DNA of 64,000 bases from Paraburkholderia sp. BL21I4N1 (GTDB lineage: Bacteria; Pseudomonadota; Gammaproteobacteria; Burkholderiales; Burkholderiaceae): NCBI RefSeq assembly GCF_002973525.1, contig NZ_PVEN01000001.1, positions 992,001 to 1,056,000 of the forward strand, given 5' to 3'. The position numbers were made by a program, and so were the translations under genes. Positions 25,742 to 34,464 of the stretch are shown here, piece after piece (within the stretch, counting starts at the first letter, position 1; every line of letters starts with the position of its first letter). The notes beneath the pieces are model-generated. The model was not told the origin of the DNA and did not search any database. It was given only the letters and a program-made list of their open reading frames with translations.

Positions 25742-26557
25742 TCACTCCGGCGCAGGCTCCCGGCACACGCTGCCGAGCCGGCCGTGCTGCACGAAACCGA
25801 GCGACGCGTAGATTTTTCCCGCGTGATAGCTCTCGTCCGCGACCATTACCAGATGATCGTCCGAACCGGCCGTGGCACGGATCACCTCGCTGATCAGCGT
25901 CTTGCAGATGCCTTTGTTGCGATGCTGTTCGCTGGTAATGACCGCCTGAAAACGTCCGATACGGCCGAAAAAGAACAGTCCGAGACTGCCCACCTGCTCG
26001 CCGTCGATAAACGCCCCCCACCATGCACCCATACCGCGGGCGATGACGTTTCTATGGGCGATCTGCTGCTGCGCCATGTAGCGCTGCGAGGTGGGATCGG
26101 CCGGGTTCGGCATAGCCGCGAGTTGCATGGCGGCCCAGTCGTCCCAGTCACGCTGCGAATGGAATGCGCGGACTTCAATGTTCGCGCGCGTGACGGCCGG
26201 GCGGATTTGATCGGGTGTCGCCGTGAGCACGCTGCACAGCGTGGCGTCGTAACCGCGTTCGACGAACGCAGCGAGATCCACGGCGCCGGCATCATTTTCA
26301 GGCCACGTGAACGTGCGATGCGCGATCGACGGCGGGACACCGACGAGCCGCGCGAAGTCTTCCTCTAACCGGTCGATCTCGCCTGCCGAAGGCCGGTCGC
26401 GCAACACCAGCATGTTGCCGAAAAAGTAGTCGTGCGCCTGAGGCGTGCGAACCACCACATAGCGATCCTTCGTTTCCACGCTGCCGGTTTCGGCATGCAG
26501 CAGCAGATCGGTGGCGAGTCCAAGGTTTTCGGGTACGACGGGCATGAGGTCGAGCAT
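25742..26557 (-). CDS. GNAT-family N-acetyltransferase
   Basis: A 271-residue protein. The C-terminal GNAT core (about 165-262) has the acetyl-CoA loop in the form TSEQHRNKGICKTLISEVI (Q/RxxGxG/A, here HRNKGI) after the beta-strand GSLGLFFFGRIGRFQAVIT, and ends with the HAGKIYASLGFVQHGR segment typical of the fold. The N-terminal half (about 1-130) is a degenerate GNAT-like repeat. Substrate unknown. It is separate from its neighbours on both sides. Confidence 0.8.
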   Translation of the reverse strand: MLDLMPVVPENLGLATDLLLHAETGSVETKDRYVVVRTPQAHDYFFGNMLVLRDRPSAGEIDRLEEDFARLVGVPPSIAHRTFTWPENDAGAVDLAAFVERGYDATLCSVLTATPDQIRPAVTRANIEVRAFHSQRDWDDWAAMQLAAMPNPADPTSQRYMAQQQIAHRNVIARGMGAWWGAFIDGEQVGSLGLFFFGRIGRFQAVITSEQHRNKGICKTLISEVIRATAGSDDHLVMVADESYHAGKIYASLGFVQHGRLGSVCREPAPE

Positions 26558-26660
26558 CTCGGTGTGTGCGGCAGCGGTGCGCCGTCACGCGACGGCCGAG
26601 CCGCGATTGTCGACGATTTAACCGGTAGAGTCGATCGATCGGGGCCAGGGCACTAAGCGC

Positions 26661-27134
26661 TCACAACGCAGGCTTGAACACCATCAGCCAGTAGATCGCG
26701 ACCATTGCCGCGAACGCGGGATAGCCTAGCCATTCCCAGTAGCGTGCATAGCGCCAGTATTGCCGAGGCAATGCGGTCACGCCGCTCGTGTTCGCGCTGG
26801 CGGCGATCTTTGCCATCTCCAGTTGAAGCCAGACGACCGGCAGCCAGCAGACGCCTGCTACCAGATACAGGCCGATGGCCGCGACGATCCATGGTGTACT
26901 CCACGGCCAACCGGCTGTGTGGGCGAGCCAGAGGCCCGACAGCGGTTGAAACACGATAGCCGGCGTGGTGAACCAGAGATCGGCCCGCACCACGAGGCGC
27001 GACACCGTGGCGATGGCGGGAACGCAGCGCGTGCGGTTCGCAAAGAACAGATAGAACGCTGTACCGAAGCCGGTGCCCACCAGCAGTACCGACGACATGA
27101 TGTGCAAAGCCTTGATCGCGAGATAGAGGTTCAT
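26661..27134 (-). CDS. DUF2269 family membrane protein
   Basis: The 157-residue protein has four predicted helices. MNLYLAIKALHIMSSVLLVGTGFGTAFYLFF with a conserved helix-1 His, WFTTPAIVFQPLSGLWLAHTAGW, and a final RYWEWLGYPAFAAMVAIYWLMVFKP are hallmarks of DUF2269 integral membrane proteins. Its start overlaps the stop of the SDR-DoxX gene by four bases (ATGA), so both are translated from one mRNA. Function is unknown; the operon appears to be controlled by the palindrome at 28458. Confidence 0.88.
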   Translation of the reverse strand: MNLYLAIKALHIMSSVLLVGTGFGTAFYLFFANRTRCVPAIATVSRLVVRADLWFTTPAIVFQPLSGLWLAHTAGWPWSTPWIVAAIGLYLVAGVCWLPVVWLQLEMAKIAASANTSGVTALPRQYWRYARYWEWLGYPAFAAMVAIYWLMVFKPAL

Positions 27135-28387
27135 GGTTGTGTTTCTTCGCTAAATAGAATGAGCAGGAGCGCAAGGATCGGCAGGTTCTTCAGCAGAGGG
27201 CCAAACGGATGCCAGAGAAATTCGGGCATGGTGATCGCAATCGCGAGTGAGTACGCGGCGATTAGTGCGGCCTGCATCGCCCATAGCCGTCGTCCCGGAC
27301 GGACCAGTGTGGCCACGCCGAAGGCCAGATCCAACGCCGATGCGAGATAGAGCGCGCCGATGGCGACGCCGCCGTGCAGATGCACGTGGGCGAGCAGAGC
27401 GAGACTGTCCGCCCGCGGGTAGATGAACGCGCTGCATAGTGCCGTCCAGATCCACGTGATGGCCAGCGCGCCACGCAACACGGCCGGGCGCCACGCGGCT
27501 AGCGCTTCGTGACGCAGCGGCAGCGCGTCGGCGGGCGTGATGAACGTTTCGATCCCGGCGGGCTCGCGGCCCAACAGCCTGGCGGTCGTTGCGGCCGGCG
27601 CGGTGCTGCCCGATTGCAACATGCGCCACGTGTCGCGGGTGAGCATGGAATGCGGTACGCGATCGAGCAACGCCGCGCTCAAGCCGATCGCCGCAGCGGG
27701 GATGCCGATGCTTCCGGTGGGCGTCAATCCCATCGACGCGCGATATGTCGCCAGCATCTGCCGATACGCCAGTTGCGTGCCGCCGACCAGATCGAGCACA
27801 GGCTGATCCGTGACGCTGCCGTCGACCAGGCGCACGACGATCTCGGCGAGTTCGTCGAGATGAATCGGCCGCAACAATTGATGACCTCCCGCCGGCAGCG
27901 GATGAACCGGCAAGCTCGCGATGCAGCGGAAAAAGCGCGCCGACGAACCGTGCGGCCCATACACGAGCGCCGGCCGCAGCACATGGTGCGCGACGGGCAG
28001 CGACAGGAGATACGTGTCGGCGGCGCGCTTGCTGGTGAAGTAGGCCGTCTCGCCGCCGTGCGCGCCGAGCGCGGAGATCTGCACGATGTGCCGCACGCCC
28101 GCCGTAACCGCCGCCTCGAACAGCGCGACCGGTGCGCGCCGATGGATCCGGTCGAAGGTCTGATCGCCGCGTTCGAGCAGAATGCCGACGGCATTGATCA
28201 CCACGTCGATATCGCGCAGCCTGGGCAGCCAGACCGATGGGTCGAGATCGGCGGTGTAGTCGATCTCGACTTCGTCGTCGTGCCGGGCGTGCCGCACGCC
28301 TTTGCGCACCCGATGCCCGCCGCGCACGAGCGCGTCGCACAGCGCACGGCCGATGAAACCATCCGCGCCGCAAACCAAAATGTTCAT
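27131..28387 (-). CDS. NAD(P)-binding SDR protein with C-terminal DoxX-like membrane domain
   Basis: A 418-residue two-domain protein. Residues about 1-290 are an atypical extended SDR (NILVCGADGFIGRALCDAL, GxxGFIG; VINAVGILLERG; LRPALVYGPHG), similar to NAD-dependent epimerase or NmrA-like proteins. Residues about 300-415 hold four helices of DoxX-like type (ITWIWTALCSAFIYP..., GALYLASALDLAFG). Such fusions exist in proteobacteria with no firm function. ATG 28387 starts the Rossmann fold; ATGs at 28435 and 28441 add a non-conserved tail. It forms an operon with DUF2269 and lies 70 bp from a palindrome also found at the regulator and DCC-protein promoters. Confidence 0.83.
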   Translation of the reverse strand: MNILVCGADGFIGRALCDALVRGGHRVRKGVRHARHDDEVEIDYTADLDPSVWLPRLRDIDVVINAVGILLERGDQTFDRIHRRAPVALFEAAVTAGVRHIVQISALGAHGGETAYFTSKRAADTYLLSLPVAHHVLRPALVYGPHGSSARFFRCIASLPVHPLPAGGHQLLRPIHLDELAEIVVRLVDGSVTDQPVLDLVGGTQLAYRQMLATYRASMGLTPTGSIGIPAAAIGLSAALLDRVPHSMLTRDTWRMLQSGSTAPAATTARLLGREPAGIETFITPADALPLRHEALAAWRPAVLRGALAITWIWTALCSAFIYPRADSLALLAHVHLHGGVAIGALYLASALDLAFGVATLVRPGRRLWAMQAALIAAYSLAIAITMPEFLWHPFGPLLKNLPILALLLILFSEETQP

Positions 28388-28457
28388 GCTGCCCGGTGCG
28401 ACGGACTGACAAGCGAACGTCGAGGTTGGATTCATTATCATTCTCTTAATTACTGTT

Positions 28458-28477
28458 ATTTCTGTATTGACAGAAAT
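28458..28477. promoter_or_regulatory. Palindrome site 1 (upstream of SDR-DoxX operon)
   Basis: ATTTCTGT-N4-ACAGAAAT, perfect 8-bp arms. It sits 70 bp before the SDR start and just beyond the stop codon of the GbsR/MarR gene. It matches sites at 29075 and 29128, so it is a likely operator for that regulator. Confidence 0.78.
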
Positions 28478-28521
28478 TAAAAGTCAAAAAAACGGACGAT
28501 CCGATCGTCCGCGCCATCGTG

Positions 28522-29052
28522 CTAGCTCTTCGTCCGTCTCATCGTGCGACTGAGCTTCGCGCCCATGCCGAGCGTCTTCATCAGCGTTTCGGGTTTCATG
28601 CGCAGCATCTCGTCGGACCATGTGGTCAAGGTTTCGAGAAACTGCAGCGTGTCGCGAATCCGCTGCTCGGTGTCACGGCTTTCCTGCGCCATTTCCGGGC
28701 TGTCCAGACTGTCTTTCAGCACCGTGAGCGTCGGATCGATCTCGCGCTGCCGGCGCCCCTCGACGATCAGCTTGAACAGTTCCCAGATATCCGTGGACGT
28801 CTCGAAGTGATCGCGCCGGTCGCCCATGACGTGCACCACCTTCGCGAGGCGCCACGACTGGAGTTCTTTCAGACTCGTGCTCACATTGGAACGGGCGACG
28901 CCCAGCGTGTCCGCGATCTCGTCCGCCGCGATAGGGCGGCCCAGCAGATAAAGCAGCGCGTGGATTTGCGCGACCGTGCGGTTGACGCCCCAGCGAGAGC
29001 CCATTTCGCCCCAGTGGAGGATGAATCTTTCAGCGATCGGTGTGAGTTCCAT
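28522..29052 (-). CDS. GbsR/MarR family transcriptional regulator
   Basis: A 176-residue winged-helix protein of the GbsR branch of MarR regulators. ERFILHWGEMGSRWGVNRTVAQIHALLYLLGRPI, the recognition helix region GVARSNVSTSLKELQSW, and the wing MGDRRDHFETS are all typical. The C-terminal helices (about 100-165) would dimerise. Its own promoter carries the most extended palindrome of the set (29075-29100) and identical cores occur at the two neighbouring promoters, giving a plausible three-promoter local regulon with autorepression. The signal is unknown; GbsR itself senses choline. Confidence 0.88.
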   Translation of the reverse strand: MELTPIAERFILHWGEMGSRWGVNRTVAQIHALLYLLGRPIAADEIADTLGVARSNVSTSLKELQSWRLAKVVHVMGDRRDHFETSTDIWELFKLIVEGRRQREIDPTLTVLKDSLDSPEMAQESRDTEQRIRDTLQFLETLTTWSDEMLRMKPETLMKTLGMGAKLSRTMRRTKS

Positions 29053-29074
29053 GTCTTGGACTTTATTTCATTCA

Positions 29075-29100
29075 GTTATTTCTGTCAAGACAGAAATAAC
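29075..29100. promoter_or_regulatory. Palindrome site 2 (regulator promoter)
   Basis: GTTATTTCTGT (29075-29085), CAAG, ACAGAAATAAC (29090-29100) form a perfect palindrome with 11-bp arms. On the minus strand the right half supplies TTGACA followed after 17 bp by TAAAGT, so the operator covers the -35 of the regulator gene, whose ATG is 23 bp away. Confidence 0.85.
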
Positions 29101-29127
29101 GCTTGACGGGAACGCTGCATCGATCTA

Positions 29128-29147
29128 ATTTCTGTTTTGACAGAAAC
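29128..29147. promoter_or_regulatory. Palindrome site 3 (upstream of DCC thiol oxidoreductase gene)
   Basis: TTTCTGT-TTTG-ACAGAAA (29129-29146) repeats the core of sites 1 and 2 and contains TTGACA reading in the plus direction. It lies 40 bp before ATG 29187 and 27 bp from site 2, allowing cooperative binding across the divergent promoters. Confidence 0.78.
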
Positions 29148-29186
29148 AACGGAATTAACGGAATCGACAAAAAAAGGGAATTGATC

Positions 29187-29606
29187 ATGGCGCGTCCTGA
29201 ACTCACGCTTTACATCGACGGTAACTGCCCGCTTTGCGTTGCCGAGTGGAACCGCCTGCGTCAATGGGACCGGCACGACCGGTTGGGCTTTGTCGACATC
29301 GCGCAGCCGGGTTTCGATCCCGCGCCGCTCGGCGTCGAGTTGGCGGATCTGAACCGCGAGTTGCACGGGTGGACCGCGGGCGGCGAATGTGTCGTGGGAA
29401 TCGATAGTTTCATCGCCGCGTACACGCTGGTCGGACGGGGCTGGCTGGTCGCGCCGCTGCGGATCAAGGCGATGCGTCCGGCCTTCAAGGCGCTGTATCG
29501 TGGGTTTGCCCGCAACCGCATGCGCATCTCGAGATGGCTCGGCGTGCGTGCCGCGTCCGGCTGCGCGGACGGAACCTGTGCTATCAAGACCGATCCCTTC
29601 CGCTGA
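29187..29606 (+). CDS. DCC-type thiol-disulfide oxidoreductase (DUF393)
   Basis: The 139-residue protein opens TLYIDGNCPLCVAEWNRL. The DxxCxxC motif (Cys 14 and Cys 17) defines the DUF393/DCC family of thioredoxin-like proteins. IAQPGFDP and the later GIDSFIAAYTLVGRGWLVAPLR are also characteristic. No signal peptide is seen. It has two more Cys near the C-terminus (ASGCADGTCA), a CxxxxC pair that might form a second redox site. It is divergent from the GbsR/MarR regulator and probably shares its control, linking a thiol redox protein with a DoxX-like membrane protein. The frame is open to 29103, but that region is the operator. Confidence 0.87.
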   Translation: MARPELTLYIDGNCPLCVAEWNRLRQWDRHDRLGFVDIAQPGFDPAPLGVELADLNRELHGWTAGGECVVGIDSFIAAYTLVGRGWLVAPLRIKAMRPAFKALYRGFARNRMRISRWLGVRAASGCADGTCAIKTDPFR

Positions 29607-29640
29607 ACTCGAACGGCGCGAGGCGAATGTCACGACGCCC

Positions 29641-31818
29641 TTAAAAATCCGACCGCAGCGTCAGCATCACATTGCGGCGATCGCCGAACACGCTATAAAA
29701 GTTGCCGGGCGGACGAATGTAGTAATCGCGGTTAAACAAATTGTTCAACTGCAACGACGCCTCGACATGCTTGTTGAACTTATAGCCGACCTGCGCGTTG
29801 AAGATCGCATAGGCGCCTTGCTCGACACCACGCGTAATACGCGTTTGCGCCAGCATCCCACCGCCTATCGTCACGCCGCTCAACATGCCTTGCGTGAAGG
29901 CATAGTTCGTCCACAGTTTGAACAGATGCTTCGGGTCCGTACCGTCCGTCAGATTCGGCACGTCGTTTTCGTAGTTGACGTTCAGGTACGTGTAGCCCGC
30001 GTAAACGTTCCAGTTCCGCAACGGCTGGCCGGATACCTCGAGTTCGACGCCCTGATCGCGCGACTTGCCGCCCGCAATCGAGCCGGTGGGATGATCCGGG
30101 TCGGTGATCGCGCGGCTGTTGTCGTTAATGTTGAACACCGCGACCGTTGCGTTGAGGCGGTTGTGCAGAAAGCTGCCTTTGAGGCCCGCTTCGTATTGTT
30201 CGCCGGTGCGCGGTGCGAGGCCGACACCGGTATAGGTCGTCGCGGTCTGCGCGGCGAGGAACTTCGAATAGCTCGCATACGCGGTCAGCCACGGCACGAT
30301 GTCGTAGACGAGCCCCGCGGACGGCAGGAAGCGGTGATTCAATTGCGCCTGCGTCGCCCAGTCGGAGACGGTCGGCAGAATGGTCTGCGCGGTCTGATGG
30401 TAGAACGCCTCGCGCGCGCCGAGCACGAGCGTGAGCGGCTGCGTGATGTGAATCCGCGCCTGCCCATAGACGCCTAGCTGTTCGAACCGGTTGTTGGCGC
30501 CGTAGGTAAACGGTACGTCGACCTTCGAAACCGCATTCGGGTCGTACAGACTAAACGTTCCATCGGCGAAGGGACCGTTGGCCAGCACGAAACCCGAGTT
30601 CTGTGTATTCGACTGCAGCGTGTAGTTCGCGCCGAACGTCAGCGTGTGGGTCTGCCCGAACAGTTGCAGCGGACCAGACACGTTGGTGTCCGCGCCGAAC
30701 CAGTCGTACGTGTTGCGTTGCCGCTGCTCGCCGTAAGACGACAGACCACTCGCGCTCGCACCCGGACCGGCGTACGCGTAATCCGCTTTCAGCAGTTCAT
30801 GGCGATAGAACAGCGTGGTCTGCGACTGCCAGCCGTTTTCGAAGCGATGCACGAGGTTTGCATTGGCCTCCTGCACCGACGTGTAGCCATAATTCCAGCT
30901 CGGGCTGAAGTTCTGCGAATACGAACCCGGCACCCGGCCGATCAACGCGCTCTGGTCGCTGTTAACGATACCGCTCGCGCCGTAATCGAGACCGGAGATC
31001 GGGTTGTTCTGATACGCCGCCGACAGCGACAACGTGGTGCGCGGCGTGATGTCGAAATCGAGCGCGCCGTAAGCCATCACTTCTTTCTGGCGCACGCCGT
31101 CCACCGACTGCAAGCCGTCGCTGCCCACCAGCACCGCGCGGCCGCGCAACGAGCCGTCCTTGTTCAACGGTCCGGTCACGTCGACCATCTGACGGAGCGA
31201 ACCGAACGAGCCGGCCTGCGTTTCGGTCGCGACATGGAAGGTGTCCTGCGGGCGCTTGCGCACCAGATTGACCGTGCCGCCCGGATCGCCCGCGCCGTCC
31301 ATCACGCCGGACGGACCCCGCAAGATTTCGACGCGGTCGTACATGGCCAGATCGAACTGTTGCAGATACTGCAGGCCACTGACGATCGGCACGCCGTCGA
31401 ACTCGACCCCGAGCATGTTGCCGCGCGCCTTGAAGTACGCGGTGCCGTCGCCGTAATCGACCGACTGGACGCCGGTCACATAGCGCAGCGCCTGCTGGAT
31501 CGTGACCATGTTCTGGTCGTCCATGCGCTGGCGTGTCAGTACGGACACCGACGCCGGCGTTTCCTTGATCGCCACCGGCACCTTGCTGCCGACCGTCGCG
31601 GAGCGGGCCGCATACGAGCCGCTGCCTTCGGTCGAGGCATCGGCGTCCGCGGTGGACGTCACGGTGACCACCGGCAGGTTGCTGCCCGGCGCAGCGGTTT
31701 GTGCGTGCGTCGGGAGCGACCACGCGGCGAGCAGCGCGAGCGCGAGGCAGGTCATGGGCGGCGCGCTGAAACGTCGTGGCGCAACGTCGCGTCGTGCGTG
31801 GTCTGTCGTTGTTTTCAT
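29641..31818 (-). CDS. TonB-dependent siderophore receptor (FhuE/FpvA-like)
   Basis: A 725-residue outer-membrane receptor. After a signal peptide (about 1-40, ending THAQ) come a TonB-box-like VVTVTS, the plug domain (VPVAIKETPASVSVLTRQRMDDQNM ... YDRVEILRGPSGVMDGAGDPGGTVNLVRKRP) and a 22-strand barrel ending NVMLTLRSDF with the terminal Phe. These plug motifs are those of ferric-hydroxamate/ferric-coprogen type receptors. The divergent AraC gene and a Fur-like box between them fit iron-regulated, siderophore-induced uptake of a siderophore, perhaps a foreign one, since no biosynthetic genes are nearby. Confidence 0.92.
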   Translation of the reverse strand: MKTTTDHARRDVAPRRFSAPPMTCLALALLAAWSLPTHAQTAAPGSNLPVVTVTSTADADASTEGSGSYAARSATVGSKVPVAIKETPASVSVLTRQRMDDQNMVTIQQALRYVTGVQSVDYGDGTAYFKARGNMLGVEFDGVPIVSGLQYLQQFDLAMYDRVEILRGPSGVMDGAGDPGGTVNLVRKRPQDTFHVATETQAGSFGSLRQMVDVTGPLNKDGSLRGRAVLVGSDGLQSVDGVRQKEVMAYGALDFDITPRTTLSLSAAYQNNPISGLDYGASGIVNSDQSALIGRVPGSYSQNFSPSWNYGYTSVQEANANLVHRFENGWQSQTTLFYRHELLKADYAYAGPGASASGLSSYGEQRQRNTYDWFGADTNVSGPLQLFGQTHTLTFGANYTLQSNTQNSGFVLANGPFADGTFSLYDPNAVSKVDVPFTYGANNRFEQLGVYGQARIHITQPLTLVLGAREAFYHQTAQTILPTVSDWATQAQLNHRFLPSAGLVYDIVPWLTAYASYSKFLAAQTATTYTGVGLAPRTGEQYEAGLKGSFLHNRLNATVAVFNINDNSRAITDPDHPTGSIAGGKSRDQGVELEVSGQPLRNWNVYAGYTYLNVNYENDVPNLTDGTDPKHLFKLWTNYAFTQGMLSGVTIGGGMLAQTRITRGVEQGAYAIFNAQVGYKFNKHVEASLQLNNLFNRDYYIRPPGNFYSVFGDRRNVMLTLRSDF

Positions 31819-32241
31819 CGGGTGAAGAACTGAGTGCGTTTAAAAATAAATGGACGAGCAATGCCCTTCCGGCTGAAAGCGGATTTCCTGAAGCGGGTCG
31901 ACGGGGAGAGCGCTTTGTTATTCGATCCGGCGATCGGCGTCGCTGGATGTCAGCCGGTGCCGCGCGTGGTGTTCGCGATGGCTGTCACATCCATGCCGGA
32001 AGCATTCTTTCCGGTTAAGATGGCGTCCAGCCTGAGAATGAGATTCATTCCTATTATCTCGAGGGCTGCGGCCTCAAGCGTTGATAGGCAAGGAGAATAT
32101 CGGTTGCGCAGCCCGAAAGGCCGACAATCAATGTCGATTTTTGGACAACATGTGTCCAATCGTCGGTATGGGCAATCTGAAGCAGCCCGGCGGCGGCGAC
32201 GTGAGCACGACGCGCGCATCCCGCCGGGCAAAGAGGAACCG
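31819..32241. other. Divergent intergenic region of the siderophore receptor, 423 bp
   Basis: It contains the Fur-like box at 32033-32060 and the promoters of the receptor and the AraC gene. The open frame that extends the AraC ORF to 31834 is not supported by composition or by a ribosome-binding site. Confidence 0.5.
32033..32060. promoter_or_regulatory. Candidate Fur box
   Basis: GAATGA-GAT-TCATTC (32036-32050) is a perfect short palindrome embedded in TGAGAATGAGATTCA, 10 of 14 positions to the TGATAAT-N-ATTATCA Fur motif, followed by CTATTATC. Its place upstream of a siderophore receptor supports iron control. Confidence 0.5.
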
Positions 32242-33024
32242 ATGAAAGAGTTTTTACTGAAGCGTTATCCGATGGCACGGCTGCCGTTGCCGCGCAGTGT
32301 GATGGCATCGTTGACGCAGTATCGGCACGGCGAACGGATTTCGTGGCACCAGCATCATCACGGGCAACTGGTGTTCGCGGTGCGCGGTGTGGTGCGCGCG
32401 CTGACGCCGCAGCGCACGTGGACGCTGCCGCAATCGCGCGCGCTGTGGTTGCCGTCGGACGTCGATCATGAATTGCACGCGGTCGGCGCGCTCGAGTTGT
32501 GCAACGTGTATATCGAACCCGAAGTGTTCGAATGGCAGTGGCGCGAACCGCTGGCAATGTCGGCGTCGCCCTTGCTGCGCGAACTCGCGCTCAATCTGAG
32601 CGCCGGCGGCGACGACTACGCGCCCACGAGCCAGGCCGCGCTGTCGGTGCCGTTGCTGCTCAAGGTGATCGCCGAAGCCGCCACGATGCCGGAAAGCGGT
32701 GTGCCGTTACCGCACGACGAGCGCCTGCTGAAAATCTGCGAACACCTGATGAACGAGCCCGGCAGCGACACGTCGCTCGATTTCTGGGCCGCGCGCATGG
32801 GCGCGAGCGGCCGCACGTTCGCGCGCCGTTTCAAGGACGAAACCGGCATGACGTTCGGTTTGTGGCGCCAGCATATGCGGGTCGACGAAGCCATCTCGCG
32901 CCTCACGCTCGGCCAACCCGTGGCGCGCGTGGCGGGCGAGTTGGGCTATAGCAGTGCGAGCGCCTTTATCGTGATGTTTCGTCAGATCACCGGCAGCGCG
33001 CCTCAGCACTATCTGTCCGGCTGA
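32242..33024 (+). CDS. AraC family transcriptional regulator
   Basis: A 260-residue regulator with an N-terminal cupin-type sensing domain (about 10-110, YRHGERISWHQHHHGQLVFAVRGVVRAL) and two C-terminal helix-turn-helix motifs (about 165-258; SLDFWAARMGASGRTFARRFKDETGMTFGLWRQ, and VARVAGELGYSSASAFIVMFRQITGSAPQHYL). ATG 32242 follows AGAGGA. The His-rich HQHHHGQ of the cupin could bind a metal. Divergence from the TonB receptor suggests it activates that gene when the ligand is present, as PchR-type regulators do, though its cupin sensor differs from PchR. Confidence 0.87.
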   Translation: MKEFLLKRYPMARLPLPRSVMASLTQYRHGERISWHQHHHGQLVFAVRGVVRALTPQRTWTLPQSRALWLPSDVDHELHAVGALELCNVYIEPEVFEWQWREPLAMSASPLLRELALNLSAGGDDYAPTSQAALSVPLLLKVIAEAATMPESGVPLPHDERLLKICEHLMNEPGSDTSLDFWAARMGASGRTFARRFKDETGMTFGLWRQHMRVDEAISRLTLGQPVARVAGELGYSSASAFIVMFRQITGSAPQHYLSG

Positions 33025-33209
33025 ATGTGCCGGTGTGGCGCCTGAGAAAAAATTCTCACCGACGCCGATGGTGCACTGCGGTGTGATCTCCCGGAGCACG
33101 CGTGCTAAAAATCGTCCCATACGTTTCAGCTTGGGAGACGATGCGGCGCCGCAGGTGGCGCACAATGCCTCCAGCACCCGACAAGCGCTGAATTCGCCGG
33201 AGACTCGCG

Positions 33210-34379
33210 ATGCCGTACGTTCCGTCAACCCGACATATCGACCGCGTGTGCAACGTCATCGAAGGGCGTACGGTGCGTCCCGGCGTGGACGGTGCGCGGC
33301 TCGCATCGTCTTATCGGCGTTCGCTCGAGCAATATCATCTCGATCCGTGCGCGACCGTCGGGCCGCGCGTGCTGACCGTGCCCGAATTGCGCGACGTCCA
33401 GCATCGCGAGGAATCGTTTCTCCGCGCGTCGGGGCAGTGTCTGTCGCGGTTGCATGAAATGGTGCGCGAGGCCGACTACTGCGTAATGCTGACCGACGCG
33501 CAAGGCGTGACGATCGACTACCGCGTGGACCGCGAGCGCCGTCACGATTTCAAGCGCGCGGGCCTGTATCTCGGGTCGTGCTGGTCGGAACGCGAGGAGG
33601 GCACCTGTGGCGTGGCCAGCGTGCTGCTCGACGCCGAGCCGATCACCGTGCATCGCATGGATCATTTTCGGGCCGCGTTCACGACGCTGACTTGCAGCGC
33701 CTCGCCGATCTTCGGCTTGCACGGCGAATTGCTCGGCGTGCTGGATGCGTCCGCGGTGCGTTCCCCCGACGACCGCGAGAGCCAGCGGCTCGTCAACCAC
33801 ATCGTGCGGCAGAGCGCATTGCTGATCGAAGACGCGTATTTCCTCAACGCCGCGACCGACTGCTGGGTGCTGCTCGCGCACCGCAATCGCCATTATGTGG
33901 AAGCGCAGCCGGAAATCCTGATAGCCGTCGACGCGAGCGGCAACGTCGTCGCCGTGAACCGCCGCGCGCGCGAATGCATGCCCGCGCTCAACGCGCTGCC
34001 GCGCCACGTGACGGCGTTATTCGACATCACCGCCGAGCGCCTGTTCGACACCAGGGCGGCGCGCGGTCTCGTCTCGCTCAGACTGAACGACACCGGTTCG
34101 CCGCTGTATGCGCGAGTGCGTCCGCCCATGCTCGCGCGTACGACACGACGGCCGGTGCTAACGCCGCGCGATCTCGCCGCCGCTCGGACCGCTTCACAGA
34201 CCGCATTGCAGACCGCGCCGCTGTCCGACGACGACGCGCTCGAACGCCGCCGCATCGTCGCCGCGCTGAGCGACGCGAAGTGGCGCACCGAACTGGCCGC
34301 GCAAGCGCTGGGTATTTCGCGCGCGACCCTGTACCGGCGCATTGCGCGGCTGGGCATCAAACCGCCACACAAGTGCTAG
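33210..34379 (+). CDS. AcoR-like GAF-HTH regulator lacking the AAA+ domain
   Basis: The 389-residue protein has an N-terminal half typical of the AcoR/sigma-54 activator family. There is a GAF domain (about 75-215; ADYCVMLTDAQGVTIDYR, GSCWSEREEGTCGVASVL, CSASPIFGLHGELLGVLDAS), then a PAS-like segment (EILIAVDASGNVVAVNRRARECM). It ends with a Fis-type helix-turn-helix (DAKWRTELAAQALGISRATLYRRIARLGI). The central ATPase with its GAFTGA loop is entirely missing, so it cannot remodel sigma-54 polymerase and must act as an ordinary activator or repressor. The flavin monooxygenase gene starts 85 bp downstream in the same direction and is its likely target. Confidence 0.85.
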   Translation: MPYVPSTRHIDRVCNVIEGRTVRPGVDGARLASSYRRSLEQYHLDPCATVGPRVLTVPELRDVQHREESFLRASGQCLSRLHEMVREADYCVMLTDAQGVTIDYRVDRERRHDFKRAGLYLGSCWSEREEGTCGVASVLLDAEPITVHRMDHFRAAFTTLTCSASPIFGLHGELLGVLDASAVRSPDDRESQRLVNHIVRQSALLIEDAYFLNAATDCWVLLAHRNRHYVEAQPEILIAVDASGNVVAVNRRARECMPALNALPRHVTALFDITAERLFDTRAARGLVSLRLNDTGSPLYARVRPPMLARTTRRPVLTPRDLAAARTASQTALQTAPLSDDDALERRRIVAALSDAKWRTELAAQALGISRATLYRRIARLGIKPPHKC

Positions 34380-34464
34380 CCGAGCCGCGCCGATTCCATT
34401 AGCGGGCGTAGAACCCGCGTTTCCTATCGAAGTTCGATCATCCGTTCTGTATGGAGGAGCAACC

